Shown: piece by piece, positions 33,757 through 43,190 of the stretch
How the letters are laid out: each line of letters opens with the position of its first letter
How positions within the stretch are numbered: position 1 is the stretch's first letter
The notes under the pieces: model-generated
What the model saw: only the letters and a program-made list of their open reading frames with translations
What the model was told of the DNA's origin: nothing
Database searches by the model: none
Translations under genes and position numbers: made by a program
DNA from: JAGNRR01 sp964389575
GTDB taxonomy: Bacteria; Bacteroidota; Bacteroidia; Chitinophagales; Chitinophagaceae
NCBI GenBank assembly: GCA_964389575.1
Contig: CAYMFF010000017.1
Span: 1 to 46,539, forward strand
DNA: 46,539 bases
Direction: 5' to 3'

Positions 33757-34773
33757 TTAGTCTGCGAATTTCAATTCAATATCATAAGAATTCAAAATAT
33801 TGTAAAATTTCTTTTTACCATTTTTTGAATTTGCAATTTTCGAATACAAATAGGCCATTACCTTCTCGGCATCCGCTCGATACGGATTATTCGTTTTTTT
33901 ATAAATATTATAAGCTTGACACATACTATGTAATGCCGGTACATCTTTTTTCATCATGCTCAACATTCTACCTTTTCCAAAATAACCTTCTGCATTATCT
34001 GGTTGCAGTCTAGTCAGGTTATTATAGGCATCTAATGCCATTTCTGGCTTATTCATGTATTGATACACAATCGGAATATTTTGTAAGGGTAACGAACCCC
34101 CAGGCGATACTTGCAAAGACTTTTTATACGAGGCTAAGGCCTTATCATATTTTTTTAGATAACGATACGCAAGACCTAAATTATCCCAAGCAAAAGCGAA
34201 ATTATCATCAATGGCAACTGCTTTCTTATAAAGCTTTACCGATTTAGTCAAATCTTTGGCTTTAAAAGCGTCTAATCCGTCATAATAATAGCGTAATGCC
34301 TCTTGGTTATCTGACATAGAGTTCAATCCTTGTTTGTCATCACTAGTCATTAGGTCGTCTAAACTTTGACAACTATCTCGTAAGAATCGCTCCATTTCGA
34401 AATAAGCTCTTTTTCGCTCTCGCTTATTTTCTAAGCCCACCAAAGTAACATTTCCAGTGTCTAACAAACTAGAACTTGTGGCTTCCGTCATTAAAAAATC
34501 ATCAATTTTGGCTTCAATGCAAGCACCAATTTCTTTGGATATCTCTTTATCAGTTTTGTCACGTCCACTTATTTCTTCGATACATTTACACGCATCTTTT
34601 GATGCACCATGTTTCATATTGCTGATGCTCTTATCTAAACCCAGTTGTTTCAATAAGTCTTGTGCTGCCTTACCCGTGAGTGTTATAGTCTCGCTGGTAT
34701 CCGTATCTTGAGCATAGGCGTTTGACGAAAACAGAAATGCTCCGAATAAGAAAATGTACATGAAATATTTCAT
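33757..34773 (-). CDS. Exported tetratricopeptide-repeat protein
   Basis: A 338-residue protein with signal peptide MKYFMYIFLFGAFLFSSNAYA. The first part (30-150) is helical and contains two Cys pairs (DACKCIEE and IGACIEAK). TPRs run from about 157 to 300, for example EALRYYYDGLDAFKAKDLTKS, FAWDNLGLAYRYLKKYDKA and GYFGKGRMLSMMKKDVPA. TPRs act as protein-binding scaffolds; the partner is unknown. It is encoded 21 bases upstream of the GH3-family gene, so the two are probably co-transcribed, although one is exported and the other should be cytoplasmic. It diverges from the TonB-dependent receptor. Confidence 0.83.
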   Translation of the reverse strand: MKYFMYIFLFGAFLFSSNAYAQDTDTSETITLTGKAAQDLLKQLGLDKSISNMKHGASKDACKCIEEISGRDKTDKEISKEIGACIEAKIDDFLMTEATSSSLLDTGNVTLVGLENKRERKRAYFEMERFLRDSCQSLDDLMTSDDKQGLNSMSDNQEALRYYYDGLDAFKAKDLTKSVKLYKKAVAIDDNFAFAWDNLGLAYRYLKKYDKALASYKKSLQVSPGGSLPLQNIPIVYQYMNKPEMALDAYNNLTRLQPDNAEGYFGKGRMLSMMKKDVPALHSMCQAYNIYKKTNNPYRADAEKVMAYLYSKIANSKNGKKKFYNILNSYDIELKFAD

Positions 34774-34869
34774 TGTCTAAAAGTACAATGATTGTATTTA
34801 TGATGAAGCATTTAAATTAACATTTATAAAATCTGAATAGCTCGTAACTTGCAGTTCATTATAACGGTG

Positions 34870-37263
34870 ATGAAACAATTTGTAGGGCTTTTATTAATGG
34901 TGTTTATTGCGAACAATGCTTTGGGGCAAAGCGTTACATTGAGTGGCTATATCAAAGATGGCAACACAGGAGAAACACTACCGGCTGCTTCGATTTTTGT
35001 GAGTGATTTAAAACGAGGAGTAAAAGCCAATATGTATGGCTTTTACTCTATCACAGTACCAAAAGGATCACATGATTTCCGAGTGACTTATGTCGGTTAT
35101 ACCCTGCTGAATAAAACCATTAATTTGGAGGCCAGCAAAAAAGAAAATTTTGAATTGACTAGACGACGACGAGAAACGAAAAAAGTCGTTATTAAATCTA
35201 GAAAAGCCGACGCCAATGTAGAAAGCACAGATGTAGGATTACACACTCTTTCGGTTAGCGATGTAAAAAAGCTACCGGTAATATTGGGTGAGGTTGATGT
35301 GTTGAAAGCAATTCAGTTATTACCAGGCGTTAACTCTGCAGGTGAAGGACAGAGTGGTTTTTACGTTCGAGGTGGTGGGCCTGATCAAAATTTAATTTTA
35401 CTGGATGACGCACCAGTATATAACTCGGGACATTTATTTGGTTTCTTTTCTGTTTTTAATGCAGACGCTATAAAAAACGTGACATTGATTAAAGGTGGAA
35501 TGCCTGCTCAGTATGGCGGGCGACTTTCTTCTGTGGTTGATATTACAATGAAAGATGGCAACAATAAAAACTATGAAGTTGATGGTGGCATCGGGTTAAT
35601 TGCATCACGATTGGCTATACAAGGTCCAATCGTAAAAGATAAATCTTCTTTTATAGTGAGTGCCCGCCGGACTTATATTGATGCATTGACAAGACCGTTC
35701 GTAAACAAGGAAAGTGCATTTGCAGGTTCTGGTTATTATTTCTATGATTTGAATGCTAAAATAAATCACACCTTTTCTGATAAAGACCGATTGTATTTAA
35801 GTGGTTATTTTGGACGCGATGTTTTTACATTTAGAAATGAAGGTGGAAATTTTAATATCAATATCCCATGGGGTAATTCTACCGGAACTTTGCGTTGGAA
35901 TCATTTATTTAATGACAAGCTTTTTATGAATACCACGGTCTTGTACAATGATTACAATTTTGCTTTTAATGGTGAGTTCCAAAACAATTCTCAGTTCAGA
36001 TTGTATTCAGGAATAAGAGACTTAGGCATAAAATCAGACATTGACTACTATTCTAAGTTCAATCACAATTTTAAGGCAGGTGTTAATTATACTTTTCACA
36101 CCTTCACCCCAACGACAGTGGGCGGCCAGGCTAATGGTGTTGAAATCAACCCTGATTTAGCGCCAAAAAAATATGCGCATGAAATGGGTGCTTATATTCA
36201 AGACGAATTTGATTTGGGCGAACACGTGAAAATTAATGCGGGTCTTCGTTATTCTCATTTTCTACAAGTAGGTCCATATACACAATATGACTTTGCAGAT
36301 GAAGACAAAAAAATAATAACAGACAGTACCTATTTTGGCAGAGGCGATATAGCTCAATCTTATGGCGGATTTGAACCACGCTTAAATGCGCGGTTTGCAC
36401 TTAATAATGCTTCGTCAATTAAGGCAAGCGTAGCTCGAAATTATCAGTATATTCATTTGGTAACCAACAATGGTTCTACCTTGCCTACTGACTTATGGAC
36501 ACCTAGCTCCTATTATGTAAGACCACAAAAAGGCTGGCAATATAGCTTAGGTTATTTCCGAAATTTTCTTGACGACGCTTTGGAAACATCTGTGGAAGTT
36601 TATTATAAAGACATGAAAAACTTGCTTGAATATCGGGAAGGTTATACGCCGGATCAAATTAGAGATGTTGATTTTGACTTTGTGTTTGGAACTGGACAGG
36701 CATACGGTGCAGAGTTTTTTGTAAATAAAGTAAAAGGTAAATGGACTGGCTGGATTTCCTACACCTTGGCTTGGACGGAACGATTATTCCCAGACTTAAA
36801 TAATAACGAAAAGTATTTTGCGAAATATGATCAGCGTCACAACTTTTCCTTTGTGAATACATATGAACTGAATAAAAAATGGACATTATCAGCACTTTTT
36901 GTTTTTGGCAGCGGCACGAGAGTAACACTTCCTACTTCACTCTACACAATTATCAATAACGGCGATCCTCAATTAGTTTCTAGCTATGATAAATTGAACA
37001 ATCAACTAATACCAGCTTATCATCGTTTTGATATCGGTGCCGTTTATACACCGACTCCAAAAAAGAATCGAAATTGGCAGAGCTCATGGAATTTTGGTAT
37101 TTATAACGTGTACAGTCGCCAAAACCCTTATTTCTTATATTTAGACTTGCCAGGTAACTTAAATGACCCAGGTGGCGTAGATATTAAAATAAAGCAAGTA
37201 TCAGTCTTCCCAATTATTCCGAGCATCACTTATAATTTCAAGTGGAAACAGAAGAAAAATTAA
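34870..37263 (+). CDS. TonB-dependent outer-membrane receptor with carboxypeptidase-like N-domain
   Basis: A 797-residue outer-membrane transporter. The signal peptide is MKQFVGLLLMVFIANNALGQ. Next is a CarboxypepD_reg-like beta-sandwich (about 23-100; SGYIKDGNTGETLPAASIFV), the plug domain (about 125-235; VLKAIQLLPGVNSAGEGQSG, YVRGGGPDQNLILLDDAPVY) and a 22-strand-type barrel to the C-terminus. No SusD-like partner gene follows, so a glycan utilisation locus is unlikely; substrates such as siderophores, peptides or cofactors are possible. Start set at ATG 34870, seven codons inside a TTG-initiated frame. A weak TAACTTGC box (34845-34852) lies 17 bases upstream. Converges on the polyprenyl synthase 12 bases away. 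Confidence 0.92.
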   Translation: MKQFVGLLLMVFIANNALGQSVTLSGYIKDGNTGETLPAASIFVSDLKRGVKANMYGFYSITVPKGSHDFRVTYVGYTLLNKTINLEASKKENFELTRRRRETKKVVIKSRKADANVESTDVGLHTLSVSDVKKLPVILGEVDVLKAIQLLPGVNSAGEGQSGFYVRGGGPDQNLILLDDAPVYNSGHLFGFFSVFNADAIKNVTLIKGGMPAQYGGRLSSVVDITMKDGNNKNYEVDGGIGLIASRLAIQGPIVKDKSSFIVSARRTYIDALTRPFVNKESAFAGSGYYFYDLNAKINHTFSDKDRLYLSGYFGRDVFTFRNEGGNFNINIPWGNSTGTLRWNHLFNDKLFMNTTVLYNDYNFAFNGEFQNNSQFRLYSGIRDLGIKSDIDYYSKFNHNFKAGVNYTFHTFTPTTVGGQANGVEINPDLAPKKYAHEMGAYIQDEFDLGEHVKINAGLRYSHFLQVGPYTQYDFADEDKKIITDSTYFGRGDIAQSYGGFEPRLNARFALNNASSIKASVARNYQYIHLVTNNGSTLPTDLWTPSSYYVRPQKGWQYSLGYFRNFLDDALETSVEVYYKDMKNLLEYREGYTPDQIRDVDFDFVFGTGQAYGAEFFVNKVKGKWTGWISYTLAWTERLFPDLNNNEKYFAKYDQRHNFSFVNTYELNKKWTLSALFVFGSGTRVTLPTSLYTIINNGDPQLVSSYDKLNNQLIPAYHRFDIGAVYTPTPKKNRNWQSSWNFGIYNVYSRQNPYFLYLDLPGNLNDPGGVDIKIKQVSVFPIIPSITYNFKWKQKKN

Positions 37264-37275
37264 GCAACAAAGTAA

Positions 37276-38241
37276 TTAATGTTGCCTTTCTAATAACGAA
37301 CTGGCTAATTTTTCTAGCTCTAATTTCCGCTCTTTAGGTAGACTCACTTTATCTAGTTCTTTAAAAGCTTTAGTGGAATAATCTTGCGTTAATTGATAAA
37401 CATATTCCCGAGCGCCAAGCTTATCATAAATTCCTTTGGTCTCATTCACCTTGTCAGGAGAATTACCATTGTACAATTCCAACAGTTTGTTGACTTGTTC
37501 TTCATTGTCCTGATCAGTACAATAACAATAAAATACAGTCTTCTTATTAGCCAAAATATCACCTCCTACCTTTTTGCCCGTTTTTTCTCCTTCTCCGTAC
37601 GCGTCTAGGTAGTCATCTTTAAGCTGAAAAGCGAGTCCAGTATATCTGCCAAAATTGTAGATTGCATCTTCGTCATCTGCCGAAGCATTACTAAGCAACG
37701 CTCCTGCTTTTAGCGAGGCTGCCAATAAAACAGAAGTCTTTAACTCTATCATTTTCAGATAGTCTGAGGTTTTTACATCTACTATTGATTCAAAGTCCAT
37801 GTCCATTTGCTGACCTTCACAAACTTCAATAGCTGTTTTGTTGAATAAAGAAATTATCTCTTTTTTTCTTGTTGATGTTAGCTCATTCATTAATTCATAA
37901 GTAAAAATATTCAAGACATCTCCACTGAGTATGGCGGTTGGCTCAGAATATTTTTTATGAACAGTGGGTTGACCTCTTCGAATATCAGCCTCGTCCATAA
38001 TATCATCATGAACCAAAGAAAAATTATGAAAAAGCTCAAAAGCCAATGCTGTATTGAATGCATCTTCTTCAACCTCACCAAAAGCATCAGCGGCCATTAA
38101 ACAAAGAACGGGCCTGACTCGCTTACCGCCGATTGATAAAATATGTCTGCAGGCGCCATATAAAGCTGCAGGCTCTGCCGGAAACTTATATTGAGTTAAA
38201 TGCTGCGAAAACTGTTCGCGCAGTGATTCAAAGGATTGCAT
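37276..38241 (-). CDS. Polyprenyl (isoprenyl diphosphate) synthase
   Basis: A 321-residue trans-prenyltransferase that condenses allylic diphosphates with isopentenyl diphosphate. Both Asp-rich motifs are present: HDDIMD (Asp79, Asp80, Asp83) followed by EADIRRGQPTVH, and KDDYLD (Asp209, Asp210, Asp213). The GGKRVRP substrate loop is at 38-44. Phe74 is the fifth residue before the first Asp-rich motif, a position that limits chain length in short-chain enzymes, so a C15 or C20 product is favoured over quinone side chains. It lies seven bases downstream of clpC and is probably translated from the same transcript. Confidence 0.92.
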   Translation of the reverse strand: MQSFESLREQFSQHLTQYKFPAEPAALYGACRHILSIGGKRVRPVLCLMAADAFGEVEEDAFNTALAFELFHNFSLVHDDIMDEADIRRGQPTVHKKYSEPTAILSGDVLNIFTYELMNELTSTRKKEIISLFNKTAIEVCEGQQMDMDFESIVDVKTSDYLKMIELKTSVLLAASLKAGALLSNASADDEDAIYNFGRYTGLAFQLKDDYLDAYGEGEKTGKKVGGDILANKKTVFYCYCTDQDNEEQVNKLLELYNGNSPDKVNETKGIYDKLGAREYVYQLTQDYSTKAFKELDKVSLPKERKLELEKLASSLLERQH

Positions 38242-38248
38242 GTATCAG

Positions 38249-40843
38249 TTAACTATCTTTCGTTGAGCTTTCTTCAGGGTCGGAATCTTTCTTGTTTTTA
38301 TCAGAAGATTTTTTTCCTTTTATTTTTTTATGAGAAAATACTAATTTCTCATTTTCCTTATCCAATTCAGCTTTTAACGTATCGCCTTCTTGAATATTCA
38401 AGTTTAAAATTTCTTCTGCCAAAGGATCTTCTAAATATTTCTGTAACGCTCTATGCAATGGTCTTGCACCGTATTGCTCATCATAGCCTTTCTCTGCAAT
38501 GAAGGATTTGGCCGCTTTTGATAATTCTAACTCGAATCCTAAATCATTCAATCGTTTCATAACGCCCTCTAAAACAATATCAATAATCAAATTGATATCT
38601 TCTGGTTTTAAAGAATTAAAAATCACGACGTCATCAATTCTATTCAGAAATTCTGGCGCAAAGGTTCTTTTCAATGCTTTTTCGATAACAGATTTGTTGT
38701 TATCCTCGGTTTTTGAAGTCTTGGCATTTGTTGCAAAACCTACACCGCTTCCAAACTCTTTTAACTGACGAACACCAATATTAGATGTCATTATAATCAA
38801 AGTATTCTTAAAATCTATTTTTCGACCCATCCCATCGGTCAATTGACCATCGTCAAAAACTTGTAATAACAAATTGAATATATCCGGATGCGCTTTTTCT
38901 ATCTCATCTAGTAAAATTACAGAGTATGGCTTTCTACGCACTTTCTCTGTAAGCTGACCACCTTCTTCATAACCTACATATCCTGGAGGTGCACCAATTA
39001 ATCGGCTGACTGAGAATTTTTCCATATACTCACTCATGTCTATTCGTATCAAAGAATCTTCGCTATTAAACATTTGGCGCGATAACACGCGAGCTAACTC
39101 AGTTTTACCTACACCAGTTGGTCCTAAGAAAATGAAGGTTCCTATCGGCTTTTTCGGATCTTTCAATCCGACTCGATTTCTTTGAATTGCTTTTACCACT
39201 TTCTTAATCGCATCTTCCTGACCGATTACTTTACCGCCCAAATCTTCACCCATATTGCGCAGTTTAGCACTTTCTGCTTCCACCATTCGCATCACCGGAA
39301 TACCAGTCATCATGCTAATAACCTCGGCTATATCTTCTTCGCCAATTGGATGTTTTTTATTCTTAATAGATTCTTCCCATGCTTTTTTAGCTACCTCTAA
39401 TTCTTCTTGAAGTTTCTTTTCTTTATCTCGAAGGCTAGCCGCTTTTTCAAATTGCTGACTTTTAACCACTTGATTTTTTTCAAGCTTTACATCTTCAATT
39501 TTTTGCTCTAGCTCCAACATACTAGGTGGCACATCGATATTCTTTAAATGAACCCTAGCTCCTACTTCGTCCATAACATCAATGGCTTTATCCGGTAACA
39601 ATCGATCTGTGATATAGCGGTCACTTAGTTTTACACAGGCTTCTATCGCTTCATCGTCATAATCTACATTATGAAACTCTTCATACCTTGATTTTAAATT
39701 AGAAAGTATCGTGATAGTTTCAGGCACACTTGGTGGCTCTACTAATACTTTTTGAAACCTTCTATCCAATGCGCCATCTTTTTCGATGTGCATTCGATAT
39801 TCATCTAATGTTGATGCGCCAATACATTGCAGTTCGCCCCTTGCCAAAGCAGGTTTGAAAATATTAGAAGCATCTAAACTTCCACTAGCTCCTCCGGCAC
39901 CAACAATCGTATGCATTTCATCAATAAACAAAATAATGTCTTTGTTCTTTTCAAGCTCATTCATAATGGCTTTCATGCGTTCTTCAAATTGACCCCGATA
40001 CTTTGTTCCTGCAACAAGAGCTGCTAAATCCAAGGAGATTACTCGCTTGTCAAATAACACACGAGAAACCTTTCGCTGATAGATACGCAATGCCAATCCT
40101 TCTACTATAGCCGTTTTACCCACACCTGGCTCACCAATTAAAATGGGATTATTTTTCTTTCTTCTGGAAAGAATCTGAGAGACTCTTTCAATTTCTTTTT
40201 CTCGACCTACTATAGGATCTAAATCATCATTCTCGGCTAAGCGCGAAATATCCCTACCAAAATTATCCAATACTGGAGTTTTTGATTTGGTTGTTTTCTT
40301 TCTTTTGCTACCGCCACCGGCTCCTCCACCATATTGCGAAGGTTGCTCTTCACCAAAGTCACCAGGCTCATCGGTACTGGCGCGCATGTCTTGAGAGAAA
40401 TCTTCTAACGGATTGCCCGTGAGTTCTGCTTTGAATAAATCATAATCAACCCCTAATCGATTTAATATCTGACAAGCGATATTGTCTTTATTTTTTAAAA
40501 TTGATAACAACAGGTGCTCAGACTCTATCAAATCACTATTCAAGGCTTTGCGTTCTAATTTACACAAACGAATAACACGTTCAGCCTGACGAGTAAGTGG
40601 AATGCTATTTAAGCTTTCTACTTTTTTATCACTTTTATTTTTTATTACTTTTTCTAATTCGCGACGCAAATCATACAAATCAATACGAACATTTTTAAGT
40701 ACTTGTATTGCCGTAGAATCGCCTTCACGAATTAAACCCAGAACGAAATGTTCTGTCCCTATAAAATCATTACCTAAACGAAGGGCTTCTTCGCGACTAT
40801 AATTAATTATTTCCTTTACTTTTTCTGAATATTGAGAATCCAT
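38249..40843 (-). CDS. clpC: ATP-dependent Clp protease ATP-binding subunit ClpC
   Basis: An 864-residue AAA+ unfoldase that feeds substrates to ClpP. It has two Clp-N repeats (about 1-145), a glycine-rich linker, the first ATPase module (Walker A GEPGVGKT at 237-244, Walker B ILFIDEMHT), a UVR-type middle region (about 455-480, SQQFEKAASLRDKEKKL) and the second module (Walker A GPTGVGKT at 574-581, ILLDEIEKAHPD). The UVR region and short middle domain identify ClpC rather than ClpB. The C-terminus is a Lys/Ser/Asp-rich tail. A TAAATTTG box ends seven bases before the ATG. No clpP or mcsB is nearby; the polyprenyl synthase follows. Confidence 0.95.
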   Translation of the reverse strand: MDSQYSEKVKEIINYSREEALRLGNDFIGTEHFVLGLIREGDSTAIQVLKNVRIDLYDLRRELEKVIKNKSDKKVESLNSIPLTRQAERVIRLCKLERKALNSDLIESEHLLLSILKNKDNIACQILNRLGVDYDLFKAELTGNPLEDFSQDMRASTDEPGDFGEEQPSQYGGGAGGGSKRKKTTKSKTPVLDNFGRDISRLAENDDLDPIVGREKEIERVSQILSRRKKNNPILIGEPGVGKTAIVEGLALRIYQRKVSRVLFDKRVISLDLAALVAGTKYRGQFEERMKAIMNELEKNKDIILFIDEMHTIVGAGGASGSLDASNIFKPALARGELQCIGASTLDEYRMHIEKDGALDRRFQKVLVEPPSVPETITILSNLKSRYEEFHNVDYDDEAIEACVKLSDRYITDRLLPDKAIDVMDEVGARVHLKNIDVPPSMLELEQKIEDVKLEKNQVVKSQQFEKAASLRDKEKKLQEELEVAKKAWEESIKNKKHPIGEEDIAEVISMMTGIPVMRMVEAESAKLRNMGEDLGGKVIGQEDAIKKVVKAIQRNRVGLKDPKKPIGTFIFLGPTGVGKTELARVLSRQMFNSEDSLIRIDMSEYMEKFSVSRLIGAPPGYVGYEEGGQLTEKVRRKPYSVILLDEIEKAHPDIFNLLLQVFDDGQLTDGMGRKIDFKNTLIIMTSNIGVRQLKEFGSGVGFATNAKTSKTEDNNKSVIEKALKRTFAPEFLNRIDDVVIFNSLKPEDINLIIDIVLEGVMKRLNDLGFELELSKAAKSFIAEKGYDEQYGARPLHRALQKYLEDPLAEEILNLNIQEGDTLKAELDKENEKLVFSHKKIKGKKSSDKNKKDSDPEESSTKDS

Positions 40844-40846
40844 ATC

Positions 40847-40878
40847 TTGACAAATTTATATTATTATTAGTTACTTTG
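40847..40878 (+). promoter_or_regulatory. Candidate promoter of the STAS gene
   Basis: TTG at 40847-40849, 21 bases, then TTACTTTG at 40871-40878 (seven of eight to TAnnTTTG), with the ATG 16 bases further on at 40895. The spacing fits the Bacteroidota -33/-7 layout. It overlaps the leader and -7 box of the divergent clpC gene. Confidence 0.45.
40851..40858 (-). promoter_or_regulatory. Candidate -7 box of clpC
   Basis: The minus strand reads TAAATTTG, a full consensus match, ending seven bases before the clpC ATG at 40843. No clear -33 TTG. The site lies between the -33 and -7 elements of the opposing STAS promoter. Confidence 0.4.
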
Positions 40879-40894
40879 GCATAAGTTTTATACC

Positions 40895-41269
40895 ATGAGT
40901 TTCAACATTGAGCAAAAAGAGAATTTCAACATCGTCACCTCAACTATAGATGCGTTTGAAGGTGCCGAGTTTACAGCCTTTACAAAATTTTTAGAAGAAA
41001 ATAACAGTTTGGGAATGAATGTCGTTTTTGACATTTCGCAGACAAAAGAAATGGGTTCGGATGCTATGCACCAGTTAACGGCACTGCAAGAAGGAAGTTA
41101 TAATTTAGATAAGTCCTTTGTACTTTGCTGCAGTAATGAAGATTTGTACGAAGATTTTCAGACCCTTTTTCCTACAGATACCATGATTATAACACCAACC
41201 TTGGAAGAGGCAATTGATGTGGTAATGATGGACGTTATGGAACGAGAGATTATGGGCGGAGGCGAATAA
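40895..41269 (+). CDS. STAS-domain protein (anti-sigma antagonist-like)
   Basis: A 124-residue protein with a STAS-type beta-alpha fold: FNIVTSTIDAFEGAEF, then the core strand VVFDISQTKEMGSDAMHQL (about 43-62), and KSFVLCCSN. Ser55 in the MGSDAM segment sits where SpoIIAA-type proteins carry the phosphorylated Ser after the DLS strand, so regulation by phosphorylation is conceivable. No kinase or phosphatase partner gene is nearby. The C-terminus has an acidic and Met-rich extension ending in GGGE. It is followed at 24 bases by the DUF3592-like gene. Confidence 0.75.
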   Translation: MSFNIEQKENFNIVTSTIDAFEGAEFTAFTKFLEENNSLGMNVVFDISQTKEMGSDAMHQLTALQEGSYNLDKSFVLCCSNEDLYEDFQTLFPTDTMIITPTLEEAIDVVMMDVMEREIMGGGE

Positions 41270-41293
41270 TATTACATTTAATTATACAATAGT

Positions 41294-41839
41294 ATGGAAG
41301 AGGAAGAAGCAAGTCTTAAAGTAAAAATTCTGACTCATAAATTAACACCTATTTTGTGTGGGGTTCTTTTAGTATTATTTTTTTTCAAAGTAATCCCTGA
41401 TAGTACGGCGGATAACTACAAGTATTTCTTCGCTTTGTTCGGTGGTGCTATTTCGATAATTATTTCACTTTGGATTGTCGGACTAAATGCACCCATATTA
41501 TTCGAGAAAATACCGATACTTTCTGGAGTTGTTTGTATCAGTACTTTTTTTATTTTTGGTTACCTTTTTATAACTAAAACTAGCGAATATGCTAATACGG
41601 AGTTGACAATTAATGGCGTAAAGACAGAAGCAATTGTTATAGGCAAATCGAGAATTTATGGAAAAGGAGGCCGAAGCATTAATAAGATGAAAGTACGATT
41701 TGTGACAGATAAGAATCGTAGTCACATTTCTACACTAGAGCTTGGAGATTTTGAATTTGACCTATACGAAGAAGGTATGCCTGTTGCTATTTATTACGCT
41801 AGTTCTAATCCGAATGTGGTGAGAATTGATCGAGAGTAA
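41294..41839 (+). CDS. DUF3592-like membrane protein
   Basis: A 181-residue protein with three predicted helices (about 17-34, 44-64 and 73-94) and a C-terminal extramembrane beta domain (about 100-181). The pattern TEAIVIGKSR, then KMKVRFVT, then EGMPVAIYYASSNPNVVRI matches DUF3592-type domains, in which a strand with the V-x-V-x-Y-x-P-x-N-P end is typical. Function is unknown for this family. It probably shares a transcript with the STAS gene. Confidence 0.65.
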   Translation: MEEEEASLKVKILTHKLTPILCGVLLVLFFFKVIPDSTADNYKYFFALFGGAISIIISLWIVGLNAPILFEKIPILSGVVCISTFFIFGYLFITKTSEYANTELTINGVKTEAIVIGKSRIYGKGGRSINKMKVRFVTDKNRSHISTLELGDFEFDLYEEGMPVAIYYASSNPNVVRIDRE

Positions 41840-41931
41840 AATGAAAAAAAAAGTGAATTGCTATTAGGTTTAACAATTTATATGCAACTAAATTTATTCC
41901 AATAGCGTCTTTTGTTTTGTAAACCCTAGCT

Positions 41932-42630
41932 ATGAATTACGCAAAAAAAGTATTCCTTTCACTCTTGATACTGTTCTTCTTTTTTCAAGATTCTCTATCA
42001 GCTCAAAACAAATGGTCTATTGGTTTAGGCTTACAAACGTTTAAAAGCAATATTTATAAGCCTGACAAAAATGTACCGCCATTCATAGAATTTGGACAAA
42101 CCTTAAGTTATGGCGGTCATTTTATTTTCGAAAGAAATTTAAGCCCAAATAAATCCATAGATATTGGCATAGGCGCTTTGAAAATCAAAAATGATGTTTT
42201 TATCGATTATTGGCATTACAATAGACAAACTAGAAATCTATATAACACCTTTAATATACGCCGCAACTATATCTCAATTCCTATCAACTTTAACTATAAA
42301 AAGCCCTTGGCTCATAATCTAAGATTAAGAACATCGATTGGTTTGCAAAGCAATATTCTAGTTTATCTTCAAGATAATTATATCAGTGCAGTTGAAGTTG
42401 GTTATGATATATATGACCAATACTCAAGAATAAACCTTTTGGGAAAAGCTAGAATAGGATTACGGTATGGTCAAAATAATGAACAAAATTTGGACATTAA
42501 CCTATTTGCAAACTACGGCCTTAATTCATTTGCCAGCGGCAGCGCTCTCTCTTGGTTGCCTTATTCTAGTTTTAGCAAATCGTTGGAATTACAGTTTGGG
42601 ATAGAGCTAAATTATTTCTTCTCGCATTAG
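41932..42630 (+). CDS. Outer-membrane beta-barrel protein
   Basis: A 232-residue protein with a signal peptide (MNYAKKVFLSLLILFFFFQDSLSA, cleavage before QNKWSIG) and alternating hydrophobic and polar residues typical of an eight-strand barrel: KWSIGLGLQTF, LSYGGHFIFERNL, ISIPINFNY, LRLRTSIGLQS, LLGKARIGLRYG, DINLFANYG and LQFGIELNYFF. The C-terminal end with aromatic residues fits insertion by BamA. It resembles PorT-like or OMP_b-brl family proteins of Bacteroidota. Ligand or role unknown. It precedes the nuo operon, from which it is separated by a consensus promoter. Confidence 0.75.
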   Translation: MNYAKKVFLSLLILFFFFQDSLSAQNKWSIGLGLQTFKSNIYKPDKNVPPFIEFGQTLSYGGHFIFERNLSPNKSIDIGIGALKIKNDVFIDYWHYNRQTRNLYNTFNIRRNYISIPINFNYKKPLAHNLRLRTSIGLQSNILVYLQDNYISAVEVGYDIYDQYSRINLLGKARIGLRYGQNNEQNLDINLFANYGLNSFASGSALSWLPYSSFSKSLELQFGIELNYFFSH

Positions 42631-42660
42631 TCCTTATTTATACCATACTTAAGTTAATCT

Positions 42661-42694
42661 TTTGACAGATTTTGCGCTCTCAGACGTAACTTTG
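42661..42694 (+). promoter_or_regulatory. Candidate promoter of the nuo operon
   Basis: TTTG at 42661-42664, a 22-base spacer and TAACTTTG at 42687-42694, a full match to TAnnTTTG, lie 15 bases before the nuoA ATG. This is the best formed promoter of a protein gene in the window. Confidence 0.6.
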
Positions 42695-42709
42695 TGAGAT
42701 AATCTGAAG

Positions 42710-43096
42710 ATGGATATTTTACTAACAATGACAGACGGGCCAATAAGTTATTTACCGATTGTAATCCAAGTGGTAATAGCAATTGGTTTTGTGGCCGTCA
42801 TGATGGGGGCGACTCATTTTTTAGGCCCAAAAAGAAAAACAAAAGATAAGCTTCAAAATTTTGAATGTGGTATCGAACAGCAAGGAAATGCTCGTCAACC
42901 CTTGGCGGTTAAATATTTTTTGGTAGCCATCCTTTTTGTTCTTTTTGATGTGGAGGTTATTTTCTTTTATCCGTACGCGGTGAACTTTCTGGAGTTGGGA
43001 ACCGAAGGCTTTAAAGCTGTTTTAATGTTTGTTGGATTCTTTATTTTAGGATTCACCTACATTATTAAAAAAGGAGCATTAAAATGGGAGGATTAG
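42710..43096 (+). CDS. nuoA: NADH-quinone oxidoreductase subunit A
   Basis: A 128-residue membrane subunit of complex I with three helices (about 14-34, 66-86 and 96-118). The signature NFECGIEQQGNARQPLAVKYFLVA and VLFDVEVIFFYPYA (80-93) is diagnostic; the Cys-Gly-Ile/Glu loop and the acidic FDVE helix line the quinone-side junction with NuoD and NuoH. It is the first gene of the visible nuo set, in the order A, B, C, D, E with C and D separate. A 94-base A/T-rich spacer with no terminator separates it from nuoB. Confidence 0.96.
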   Translation: MDILLTMTDGPISYLPIVIQVVIAIGFVAVMMGATHFLGPKRKTKDKLQNFECGIEQQGNARQPLAVKYFLVAILFVLFDVEVIFFYPYAVNFLELGTEGFKAVLMFVGFFILGFTYIIKKGALKWED

Positions 43097-43190
43097 AAAC
43101 AATTAAAAAAAAAATTGATAGTTGAAAATTAAAAATGAATTGAACACTATAACATTCTAATTTTTTAACTAATCACAACAAACTAAATAT

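Noticed and set aside
34870..37263. SusC of a polysaccharide utilisation locus
   Set aside because: There is no SusD-like gene or glycoside hydrolase nearby; the receptor is flanked by convergent and divergent unrelated genes.
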